Source of the DNA: Candidatus Acidiferrales bacterium
Lineage (GTDB): Bacteria > Acidobacteriota > Terriglobia > Acidoferrales > UBA7541
NCBI GenBank assembly: GCA_030043155.1
Contig: JASHYE010000237.1
Location: forward strand, 1 to 21,710
Direction: 5' to 3'
Length of the DNA stretch: 21,710 nt
In this document: positions 8,801 to 15,415 of the stretch, piece after piece
Position numbering within the stretch: the first letter of the stretch is position 1
How the letters are laid out: each line of letters opens with the position of its first letter
Program-made: the position numbers and the translations under genes
The notes under the pieces: generated by a model
Database searches by the model: none
The model's input: only the letters and a program-made list of their open reading frames with translations
Told to the model about the DNA's origin: nothing

Positions 8801-9697
8801 CCCGCCGACATTGCCGCCGAAATCATTGAGAATAAGAGGATTGCGCGGCAAGCCTTCGGCATTGTTCGTCCAGCTATTCGCGTTCAGCGCAGAATTTCGA
8901 AAATCTTCATAGACGCCACCGTGATACCGATTCGTGCCGTTCTTGCTAACGAATGTTTCTTGCATAGCGGACTGACCGTAGCCTTCGCTCACATTGAGCT
9001 GCCCGGTGTCCACGGTCATTTCCTGAATATCTTCAAGGCGCGCCTCTACGTTGGGGTACGCATTGCCATCGAATTTCATGCGGGCGCTCGAAGCGACCAC
9101 GCCATTGATGTTGTTTCCCTGCGCGATCACCGGCAGACCATTCCAGGTGTTCGTGCCGTAGCCGCCATTTACCGATGGTGAGGCTGCATATCCTGGAGTG
9201 AGAAACGCGAGGCTTGTAATATCACGCCCTCCCAGAGGCAGGTCCTCGATTTGCTTCATGTCAACTGTCGTGGAAATAGCATCACTCGTGGTCTCGAGCA
9301 GCGGAGTTACAGCCCCATTGACTTTCACAGTCTGAACGGCAGTGCCGACCTTTAGCGTCACTCTGAGATCGGTCACGCGGTTCGCCTCGGCAATCACGTC
9401 ATTAAATTCCTGGCTGGCAAAGCCTCCTTTGTTTATTGTCAGGGTGTACACCCCGATTGGCACAGCCACGAAACTGTAGGTTCCGGCGTGCGTCGTTTTT
9501 CCTTTTGTCACTGCGTTCGTACTCACGTTGGTCAGAACCAAATCAGCATCGGGGACAACCGCTCCACTCGCGTCCAAGACGCTCACCGTCACCGTGCCGA
9601 CAGTGGTTTGACCCCAGGCGGGCAAGGCAGAAAGCGCGAGAATGGCCATCAAGCAAATTGCCACGCTGCTGAGCGCGCGAATAAAAATCCGCGACAT
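5801..9697 (-). CDS. TonB-dependent receptor with carboxypeptidase-regulatory domain (Oar-like)
   Basis: A 1298-residue outer-membrane protein that probably imports oligosaccharides using TonB energy. Domain order: signal peptide (1-29, ending A-L-P-A-W-G), an Ig-like carboxypeptidase-regulatory domain (about 33-115, V-S-V-L-D-A-S-G-A-V-V-P-D), a plug domain beginning near residue 135 (V-D-M-K-Q-I-E-D-L-P-L-G-G-R-D at 145-159), then a long beta-barrel ending in R-A-R-I-D-F with the terminal phenylalanine of outer-membrane proteins. Length and layout match the large Oar-like receptors abundant in Acidobacteriota. The start is the ATG at 9695-9697, fixed by AAGGAGG at 9703-9709 five bases upstream; the frame stays open to 9892 but that extension has no signal and is unlikely to be translated. 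No SusD-like partner is present. A LacI-type palindrome lies 170 bp upstream, suggesting control with the GH127 operon. Confidence 0.94.
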   Translation of the reverse strand: MSRIFIRALSSVAICLMAILALSALPAWGQTTVGTVTVSVLDASGAVVPDADLVLTNVSTNAVTKGKTTHAGTYSFVAVPIGVYTLTINKGGFASQEFNDVIAEANRVTDLRVTLKVGTAVQTVKVNGAVTPLLETTSDAISTTVDMKQIEDLPLGGRDITSLAFLTPGYAASPSVNGGYGTNTWNGLPVIAQGNNINGVVASSARMKFDGNAYPNVEARLEDIQEMTVDTGQLNVSEGYGQSAMQETFVSKNGTNRYHGGVYEDFRNSALNANSWTNNAEGLPRNPLILNDFGGNVGGPILKNKLFFFGSFAMSKQPGGYTATDAVLTSAAQKGILTESTGQQVNLFTQVAQPNGLPTTINPTIAQEIASINSVVGSGKLTSTSDPNYDQIAWFVPSPTTTYFPAARVDYNISPKLRVDVNWNVTKGNQPGADAPPFPGSAYASLGGSYKFNNYTTGLGVDWTISPTMLNQFRGGFLYDADWYAYGVGNQYLTQQRVFWAIAPSQYSEMSGQTFPNLPVTTYYPVFNFSDNLTWQHGAHNFNFGVNWWREQDHYWNPPDGIVSNTTGLATGDPALSDFESYFSSAAQQDRSDAENLYATLVGRISAVNPGGGSGFPLNLATGQFFTHVGEYPLDELMKSWGWYFNDSWHVKPTLTFNYGLRWDFTGDNHDLTGAYHSPTNAGIWGPSGIGNIFNPGVLDGIMDPTYDAREHVYNPWNVSPQPEVGLAWNPRSSWLGKLGDGNTVIQAGFMLRRFTEPQQYYWDAASNYGFAYYQYFSLSPTAVAAGQAQPTGTFAPGSLAIGDTLPPFFYSLPDYETTVPESTQTWFGNGLSGIDQNIGQPYVQQWNFGVQRQLGHDNVISARYIGSHTVHEWILEDPNEANIFENGFLTQFKAAQQNLAIYTAANPGCVGAGNCSFANNGLTGQVALPIFDAAFAGEPSGGAGIPFIDYGNSEFTNWLLQGQAGAMAGTLDSIHGNAPYFCNLVGSSFSPCVTQLGYTGAGAGYPINFFQANPYQSGSQILYMTDAGYGNYNALQLEFRQNPWHGMEFDANYTYGHALGIEPNGQWQGYSNIYTLRDPRTGYGPNPYDIRQVVHVSGTYDLPFGSGRSFLASNNLLDKFVGGWNIGTILTFQTGSPFGIDGGYETFNDYGDGGVILHNVTTSQLQSAVGTYVVPAQPGQPPAAYKNGINPEYLSNGVANPQFLTPNTTPGTFGQHIWLYGPHFFDDDLALTKSTHIRENVAFVLQGEFLNAFNHPNWGISDGVGGYHPNSVLGFGFGQANVINSPRAVELRARIDF

Positions 9698-9866
9698 AAA
9701 AGCCTCCTTGAAAATCAGGCGCAAACCTTGCGCCACGGGATTCTTGCGGTTGTGTTGGCCGAATTCAAACGGAGACACTGGAAAAAATTGCAGTGGACGG
9801 AATGAAAATCGGAATCGGTTTGCAGCGCGGAACGACCCGAGAGGGTGCCGCATCCAGGGTTCTGAA

Positions 9867-9880
9867 AGTAAACGTTTACT
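9867..9880. promoter_or_regulatory. LacI-type operator upstream of the TonB receptor gene
   Basis: AGTAAACGTTTACT is a perfect 14-bp palindrome with a central CG. It shares the AAACGTTT core with the site in front of the GH127 operon. It would lie roughly 40-50 bases downstream of the start predicted from the promoter at 9926-9955, so it could act as a roadblock, or it could serve another promoter. Confidence 0.72.
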
Positions 9881-9925
9881 CAAACAACTCACCCCAAGTA
9901 AACCTAGTCACCCGATAATGCCTGA

Positions 9926-9955
9926 TTTTTACAATCCACGCACATCCATTGTCAA
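9926..9955 (-). promoter_or_regulatory. Possible sigma70 promoter of the TonB receptor gene
   Basis: On the minus strand, a perfect TTGACA (9955 to 9950) is followed after 18 bases by TAAAAA (9931 to 9926), with a TG just before the -10 box. The leader to the receptor start codon would be about 220 bases. The -10 box is only a partial match. Confidence 0.4.
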
Positions 9956-10056
9956 GGTAAATTTTGTAATTTCACCCACTCGCGCGGTCTCTGACGCACT
10001 TTGCCTGGCTCACTGCCTGAAAAATGGAAGCGAGATGACCCAATTATCCAGAAGTG

Positions 10057-10068
10057 GTAAGCGTTTAC
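10057..10068. promoter_or_regulatory. Imperfect LacI-type operator upstream of the TPR gene
   Basis: GTAAGCGTTTAC is a 12-bp palindrome with one mismatched pair. It differs by one base from the core of the site at 9867-9880. Lying about 190 bp from that site, it could allow looping between two bound regulators or serve the plus-strand TPR gene. Confidence 0.5.
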
Positions 10069-10168
10069 AGGATACGTCCTAGAAACCGAGCGAACCGTCA
10101 GGTATGCAAGGCTGTACGGGCCGAATTGTGCTAGAAAGGATTCAGTCCTGAGTCGTAAAGGTTGCGGC

Positions 10169-11350
10169 ATGAGAAGGGAAGAGCATCAAGCCATCCGGCG
10201 GATCAGAGTTCGGCTGCCTTTCACGGTCGTCACTGCCATTACGCTTTTTCTCTCGATTGGGTTAGCTGAGTCCAGCCGAGCTGAGGCGATGATTGGATCC
10301 CAGCATGAAGATGCTTTCCAGAAGCAAACGGCCGCGGAATCGGATCTCCGTACCGGCATCCAGTTGACGCAAAATGGTCGCTTCGAAGATGCCATTCCTC
10401 ACTTGCTTGCGGCGCAAGGGCATGTCGCCGATGAATATGCAGCGAGTTTTGATTTGGCCTTGTGTTACGTGGGAATCGGGAAATTCAAGGATGCAGTCGG
10501 GGTTCTGCGTTCATTAAAGGATGAAGGTCATGCGACGGCGGCGGTAAATAATCTGCTGGCGCAAGCGTGGATAGGCGCAGGCCAGCCGCAAGGAGCACTT
10601 TCCGCTTTCCAAGCAGCCGTCCAGGAGACACCAGACGATGAAAAGCTCTATGTCCTGGTGGCGGACCAGTGTATGGCGAGCGGAGCCTACGACCTCGGAA
10701 TGCAGGTCGCTGACGTTGGATTGCAGCACCTGCCGCGTTCGGCGCGGCTTCATTATGAACGAGCCGCATTTTCCACGTACGAGAATCAGGTCGAGCAAGC
10801 ATCCTCGGAGTATGAAATGGCCGCGAGGCTCGCTCCAGGAAGCGACATTTCTTATATGGCTATCGCACAAAATGATTTACTTCAGGGAAAAATTCAGGAT
10901 GCAATCCAGGTGGCGCGCAAAGGGATCGAGAGTGGCCATGGTAATTACATTCTGCTGACGATCTTCGGCGATGCGGTCGCGCGAGCGGGAATTTCCCCGA
11001 GCGAGGCTCTTTTCTCAGAGGCTGAACAGGCGCTGACAAAATCAATCGCAGAACGGCCGCGCTATGCGCCGTCGCATCTTGCGCTGGGGGAACTGCTGCT
11101 CGACGCAGGGCGAATGGATGACGCAATCAGCCATTTGGAACAGGCCCGGGCGCTCGCGCCGGCGGATCCAGCGGTGTACTCGCATCTGGCAATTGCCTAT
11201 CGGCGCAAAGGTCGAGCCGACCAGGAGCAACAGGCGTTGGCAACGCTCTCGAAACTGAACCAGCAGCAAGCACAAAAATACAAAACGGATTCTCCAGACA
11301 AAGCTGGTTACGGGGCCTCAGCGCCGGCGAACCACAAGCCGTCTCAATAA
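10169..11350 (+). CDS. Exported tetratricopeptide-repeat protein
   Basis: A 393-residue protein with a basic N-terminus and one hydrophobic segment (about residues 17-32) that serves as signal peptide or anchor, followed by helical TPR-type repeats from about residue 60 to 365. Recognisable repeat pieces include A-L-G-E-L-L-L-D-A-G-R-M-D-D-A-I and L-A-I-A-Y-R-R-K-G-R-A-D-Q, with the family's G/A/P pattern. The C-terminal 30 residues are polar and probably disordered. The ATG at 10169 has AAAGG just upstream. TPR proteins scaffold other proteins and have no activity of their own. The gene converges with the FG-GAP/ASPIC-UnbV gene across only 17 bases; TPR proteins beside proteins of that type are common in Acidobacteriota, suggesting a shared extracytoplasmic role that is not understood. 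Confidence 0.85.
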   Translation: MRREEHQAIRRIRVRLPFTVVTAITLFLSIGLAESSRAEAMIGSQHEDAFQKQTAAESDLRTGIQLTQNGRFEDAIPHLLAAQGHVADEYAASFDLALCYVGIGKFKDAVGVLRSLKDEGHATAAVNNLLAQAWIGAGQPQGALSAFQAAVQETPDDEKLYVLVADQCMASGAYDLGMQVADVGLQHLPRSARLHYERAAFSTYENQVEQASSEYEMAARLAPGSDISYMAIAQNDLLQGKIQDAIQVARKGIESGHGNYILLTIFGDAVARAGISPSEALFSEAEQALTKSIAERPRYAPSHLALGELLLDAGRMDDAISHLEQARALAPADPAVYSHLAIAYRRKGRADQEQQALATLSKLNQQQAQKYKTDSPDKAGYGASAPANHKPSQ

Positions 11351-11367
11351 AAGGACTTGGTAGGACT

Positions 11368-13101
11368 CTAGGCGTGCGGCGGAATTCGTGGAAAAGGGCG
11401 GCGAATCAGGCCAATCCCCTCCTGCACAGATATGATCTGATCCGCAGGGATAGCTTCGAGCCTCGTTGTCGCCCCGCTCGGCCAATCGATTTGCAGCGAA
11501 TCGATTGCGCGGCGACCTCCAAGGCCAAAGTGAAGCCGCGGATCTTGGGCTGACTGGTAACTCATCCCGCCTTTTTTTTGTTGATAAAGAACCAGATTCC
11601 CCGCCGCGAGTTTGACGCGCGTGCCGACGGCGTCGCGATTCGATTTCGTTCCGATCAGGAAAATCTCAAGCCAGTGGTTCGTATTCCCTCCATCATTGCG
11701 GAACAGTTGAGGGGCTTCGCCATTGTTGTTCACGAGAATGTCCAGATTGCCGTCATTATCGAAATCTGCTACTGCCGCGCCGCGGCTTACACGTGGCAGG
11801 AGAAAATCGGCGCCCAAGGCGGTACTGACATTTTGGAAGGTTCCGTTCCCCAGATTTCTGAACATCAGCTTTGGTTCAGCATAGTGGACAGAGGAGTTGT
11901 AGCGCTCAATGTTGTCGAGAACGTGCCCATTGGCCATGAAAATGTCGGGCCAGCCGTCGTTGTCGTAATCCATAAATCGCGTACCGAAACCGCTCATGTG
12001 AAATGTGGCGTACCCGAGCTGTGATTGCATGGTGTCGTCATCGAATGTGCCATCGCCGCGATTGCGATAAAAGCGGGCCAGCTGCGAATCGAGATGAGTG
12101 ACAATCAGATCCATTTTTCCGTTGCCGGTCGTATTTGCCGCGTCTGTTCCCATTCCCGCTTCGGGCAAACCGTCTGCGCTTACAGCGACTCCAGCGAAAT
12201 AGGCAACCTCACGAAATGTGCCGTCCCGATTGTTATGGAATAAGAAGTTCGCCATGGAATCGTTGGCGATAAAAATGTCCTGCCAGCCGTCATTGTCATA
12301 ATCGAACGTGACAACGCCGAGGCCATTGCCGGGCCTCAGTCCAACGCCAGATTTTTGGCTGACGTCTGTGAATGTTCCGTCGCCGTTGTTGTGGAAAAGG
12401 GTAGGAGGCTCACCATTGTAATCATCCGGATGGCAGTAGCTGCGCATGCCCGGGCCGTGGTCGCCGCACCAGAAGTTGCGATCAGGAGACCAGTCCACAT
12501 AGTTTGCGATCACCAGGTCGAGGTGCCCATCGTTGTCATAGTCAAACCACGCGGCGCTCGAGGCCCAGCGGCCGGAGTTCTCAACGCCGGCGCGGACTGT
12601 TACATCGGTAAATGTGCCGTTGCCATTATTATTGTGATACAGAATGCATCGACCATAGCCAAGAACTAACAGATCCGGGAAGCCGTCATTGTCATAGTCC
12701 CCCACGGCGACACCCATGCCAAACAAGCCCTCAGCCCCGACGCCAGCTTTTTCCGTTACATCGGTGAATGTTCCGTCTCCATTGTTTCGATAAAGAGCGC
12801 TGCGCAAAGGATGAGGCGGCGTGTAAAGGCGTGTCGCCGCGCCGTTGACAAGATAGAGATCGAGCAGGCCGTTCTGGTCGTAATCGATCCACCCACAGCC
12901 GGAGCCCATGGTTTCGATCAGGTATTTTTCCGGAGAAGCAGCGTTATCGTGCCGGAAGCGAATTCCGGCAGCCGCCGCAATGTCGACGAACTTGATCGGT
13001 GGAGATCTGTGTTGCCTCTTCCGGGATAACGCAGGTATCGCGGCCGTCAGGCCCATGTACTTCAGTAGGTCTCTTCTGGAAATTCCGGAGGAGCTTTTCA
13101 C
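11368..13101 (-). CDS. FG-GAP/VCBS repeat protein with C-terminal ASPIC-UnbV domain (CRTAC1-like), Tat-exported
   Basis: About 577 residues. A Tat signal (S-R-R-D-L-L-K at residues 8-14) is followed by a calcium-binding beta-propeller: six copies of D-Y/F-D-x-D/N-G spread from about residue 75 to 460, plus degenerate copies, each with F-R/H-N-x-G-D-G-T-F-type strands. The C-terminal 100 residues form an ASPIC/UnbV domain (N-H-W-L-E-I-F-L-I-G and I-D-W-P-S-G). Such proteins are secreted and probably bind carbohydrate or other proteins; no enzymatic reaction is established. The start is GTG at 13099-13101, or the TTG just before it; a stop lies close upstream, so no longer version exists. It is the last gene of the DUF5695-GH31 operon, 79 bp after GH31. 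A run of eight A in the coding strand (11572-11579) is a possible slippage spot; the frame is intact. Confidence 0.9.
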   Translation of the reverse strand: MKSSSGISRRDLLKYMGLTAAIPALSRKRQHRSPPIKFVDIAAAAGIRFRHDNAASPEKYLIETMGSGCGWIDYDQNGLLDLYLVNGAATRLYTPPHPLRSALYRNNGDGTFTDVTEKAGVGAEGLFGMGVAVGDYDNDGFPDLLVLGYGRCILYHNNNGNGTFTDVTVRAGVENSGRWASSAAWFDYDNDGHLDLVIANYVDWSPDRNFWCGDHGPGMRSYCHPDDYNGEPPTLFHNNGDGTFTDVSQKSGVGLRPGNGLGVVTFDYDNDGWQDIFIANDSMANFLFHNNRDGTFREVAYFAGVAVSADGLPEAGMGTDAANTTGNGKMDLIVTHLDSQLARFYRNRGDGTFDDDTMQSQLGYATFHMSGFGTRFMDYDNDGWPDIFMANGHVLDNIERYNSSVHYAEPKLMFRNLGNGTFQNVSTALGADFLLPRVSRGAAVADFDNDGNLDILVNNNGEAPQLFRNDGGNTNHWLEIFLIGTKSNRDAVGTRVKLAAGNLVLYQQKKGGMSYQSAQDPRLHFGLGGRRAIDSLQIDWPSGATTRLEAIPADQIISVQEGIGLIRRPFPRIPPHA

Positions 13102-13180
13102 CAAGGAGTCTCAATCAAGAAAATGGGAAATCTTGCCGGCGTACATCGTCATTATGTGTGACTGATTCCATCTGTCCATG

Positions 13181-15415
13181 TTAGATGGATACCTCTATCG
13201 GATGCCCTTCAAAAACAATTTCCCGCGTCGTCTGGCCGGCTTTGATTTCCATGTGTCGCCGCAACGGAGGCAGCATCCGCGATCCCGGCACGAGATGTAA
13301 ACTCAGTACCCGTTTTGAATCATTCCATTTCATCTGAATGCCCATCCACTCGCCTCTGCGGTAGTTAAAAGATTTGCCATCATCTTCATAAAGCAAAAAC
13401 GAACCGTCAGCGCCCAGATAGATGGTTACACATAGTGGCCCTTCGACTTTCTCTTCAGTGTATTGCTTAACGGGACCCAGAGGCACGATGGCCCCAGCAC
13501 GAACGAACAGCGGCAAAGTCTCCAGATCAACTTCGCGGCTGATTTCGCGGCCTCCTTCTAGTCGTTCATTCGTCCAGAAATCGTACCAATCACCGCGAGG
13601 CAAATAGACTGACCTCGAAGCCGCTCCCTTTTCATATACCGGCGCCACCAAAATATCTCGTCCCCAAAGATATTCGTCGTCCCGCGCAACAGCCACAGGG
13701 TCGTCAGGATAGTGCAGCCAGAGCGCCCGCATAATCGGCAGGCCCGTGATAGAGCATTCACGAACAGTGCTATAGAGGTAGGGCATCATTCTGTAGCGTA
13801 GCTCAAGGTATTTCCGGCAAATCGGCTCAATCTGAGGGTTATGAAGCTGGCTCGCATCGGGAATCGCCGCACCACCGTAATTGCTTATTTCGATTGGACC
13901 GGGATCGCCGGTATCCCAACCCCATGGCAGACGCAACTTCCAGGTTCTCCCGTGACAACGGAACAGCGTGCAGAACGCGCCGAACTGAAACCACCTCAAG
14001 TACAGCTCAGCGGTGAATTCTCTTGTTGGCACGAAGCCGCCGATATCCGTACCCCAGTACGGAATGCCTGAAAGCGCTGTATTGATGGCGTTCGGAATGT
14101 GAGTCTTCAGCGTTTCCCAGGTTGAATAAACATCGCCGGACCACAAGAACGATGCATACCGTTGCATCCCAGCGTATCCGTTCCGGTGAAGGGCGTAGGG
14201 ACGCTCGTTTGGACGGTCGATCTGCGGGCCTTCCCAATACATGCGGTTACGAGTCAAACGCGACGCCGCGTCGAGCGAATCACCTTCATCCGGCCACCAA
14301 CCATCGACGCCCATAGCGAAATCCTTGCGATGCGCATCCCAGTAGCAACTCGCTTCCGTTTCATCGAATCGCGCCAACGTACATCCATTATGCACGGTGC
14401 CGTGCAATGTGCGCGTGAGAATCACCGTATGCAGAACAGCGTGAAAATTCTCGCGATGAAATTCGTTCAGAATTTCTTTCGGATCGGGGAAAACTCGCGA
14501 ATTCCATTCGAACGACCCGTTCTCAGTATTCCATCCCGACGGGCAGAAACCAGTGCCCAGGTAAATCAGCGCATCGCACGGGAGCTTCTTGTCGCGAAAC
14601 GTCTTCGCCTCGTCGAGGATCTCCTCGCGGCTAGCGAGCGTGCGATGAGACTGCTGATAACCTAAACTCCACAGCGGAGGCATCTCCGCATGTCCGGTCA
14701 GGCGCGCATATTCAGACATGATGGTTGCCGGCTCGCGCGCTGTTACGAAAAAGATGTCAAGTGGCAGCGCATTATCCAGGTCCTTCGCTTCGAACTTGCT
14801 TTCGTCGCCCGTGAAATCAAATGTGCCATACGGTTGATGAATGAACATCGCCCAACCGGAAGTCCCAATGAGCCAGGGAATTGGAAGTCTCCCCCCGTGC
14901 GTCGCGAGTTTGTAGCCGCCCTGTCCGCTGCGCATTGCGTCAAACGAACGGCGCCGGTCAAATTGCGGCCCACCCTCGCCAAGGGCCAATAAGGGGGCGT
15001 TACCTGTCGCAAAAGCAACTGCGCCAGTTTCTCGATCGACCGTGAGTCGTTGAACTGTTCCCGCCGAAGCGCTCTCAATTGTGAACGTCAATGGTTGATC
15101 GCTGATGCGGATCGTCACGTCTCGTGACTTTATGGTTTGCGGATGTTGAGTTCCGCGCCATCTCCCGGCCGGCTCTCCCCATGATTGCCGGACCAGAGAA
15201 CCATCGCTGGGAATTGTGCCTACCGAACCATCCTTGATAGGAAGGATGCTCAACCGGAACGTGTGCTCACTGACGGTAGAAATTTGAATCTCTACGTCGC
15301 GACCAGCGATCTGAGAACTTTCAGTCGCCGCTCCATCTTGCGCAGGCAACATGTATGCCGCGCAGGCCGCAGTCATTCCTTTCAGGATTTCCCGGCGTCT
15401 ATATTGTTTGTTCAC
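13181..15415 (-). CDS. GH31 family alpha-glycosidase, Tat-exported
   Basis: A 744-residue retaining alpha-glycosidase. The N-terminus has a Tat-like signal (R-R-R-E-I-L-K at residues 6-12). The N-terminal beta-sandwich (about 40-235) precedes a (beta/alpha)8 barrel. The catalytic nucleophile is probably D376 in W-W-P-D-E-G-D, and the acid/base D428 in L-W-S-G-D-V-Y. Further GH31 landmarks are P-L-W-S-L-G-Y (247-253) and Y-W-G-T-D-I-G-G-F (453-461). The C-terminal beta domains include the typical L-L-Y-E-D-D-G-K-S-F-N-Y. The start is a GTG (15413-15415) overlapping the upstream gene's stop as GTGA, implying translational coupling; the frame is open further upstream but runs inside that gene. 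GH31 covers alpha-glucosidases, alpha-xylosidases and alpha-galactosidases; the sequence does not settle which. Confidence 0.92.
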   Translation of the reverse strand: MNKQYRRREILKGMTAACAAYMLPAQDGAATESSQIAGRDVEIQISTVSEHTFRLSILPIKDGSVGTIPSDGSLVRQSWGEPAGRWRGTQHPQTIKSRDVTIRISDQPLTFTIESASAGTVQRLTVDRETGAVAFATGNAPLLALGEGGPQFDRRRSFDAMRSGQGGYKLATHGGRLPIPWLIGTSGWAMFIHQPYGTFDFTGDESKFEAKDLDNALPLDIFFVTAREPATIMSEYARLTGHAEMPPLWSLGYQQSHRTLASREEILDEAKTFRDKKLPCDALIYLGTGFCPSGWNTENGSFEWNSRVFPDPKEILNEFHRENFHAVLHTVILTRTLHGTVHNGCTLARFDETEASCYWDAHRKDFAMGVDGWWPDEGDSLDAASRLTRNRMYWEGPQIDRPNERPYALHRNGYAGMQRYASFLWSGDVYSTWETLKTHIPNAINTALSGIPYWGTDIGGFVPTREFTAELYLRWFQFGAFCTLFRCHGRTWKLRLPWGWDTGDPGPIEISNYGGAAIPDASQLHNPQIEPICRKYLELRYRMMPYLYSTVRECSITGLPIMRALWLHYPDDPVAVARDDEYLWGRDILVAPVYEKGAASRSVYLPRGDWYDFWTNERLEGGREISREVDLETLPLFVRAGAIVPLGPVKQYTEEKVEGPLCVTIYLGADGSFLLYEDDGKSFNYRRGEWMGIQMKWNDSKRVLSLHLVPGSRMLPPLRRHMEIKAGQTTREIVFEGHPIEVSI

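Larger units (their letters stand above)
9698..10168. other. Divergent control region between TonB receptor and TPR genes
   Basis: This 471-base stretch carries no credible gene. It holds the receptor's ribosome binding site (AAGGAGG, 9703-9709), a perfect LacI-type palindrome (9867-9880), an isolated half-site AGTAAAC (9898-9904) exactly 31 bases from the equivalent bases of the palindrome, a possible minus-strand promoter (9926-9955), and a second imperfect palindrome (10057-10068) about 100 bases before the TPR gene. The short ORFs here lack ribosome binding sites or family features. Confidence 0.7.

Noticed and set aside
8597..9181. 194-residue plus-strand ORF
   Set aside because: Antisense to the N-terminal part of the TonB receptor; no recognisable domain.
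9698..9892. 65-residue N-terminal extension of the TonB receptor
   Set aside because: The strong AAGGAGG and the signal peptide place the start at 9697; the extension would also translate across the operator site.
11700..12900. Recurring short DNA motif (gtcattgtcatag-like) suggesting a CRISPR or tandem repeat
   Set aside because: The copies are irregular and encode the D-Y-D-N-D-G calcium-binding loops of the FG-GAP propeller.
13168..13188. CCATCT...AGATGG hairpin overlapping the GH31 stop as a terminator
   Set aside because: Six weak pairs and no T-tract; the next gene of the operon begins about 80 bases further on.
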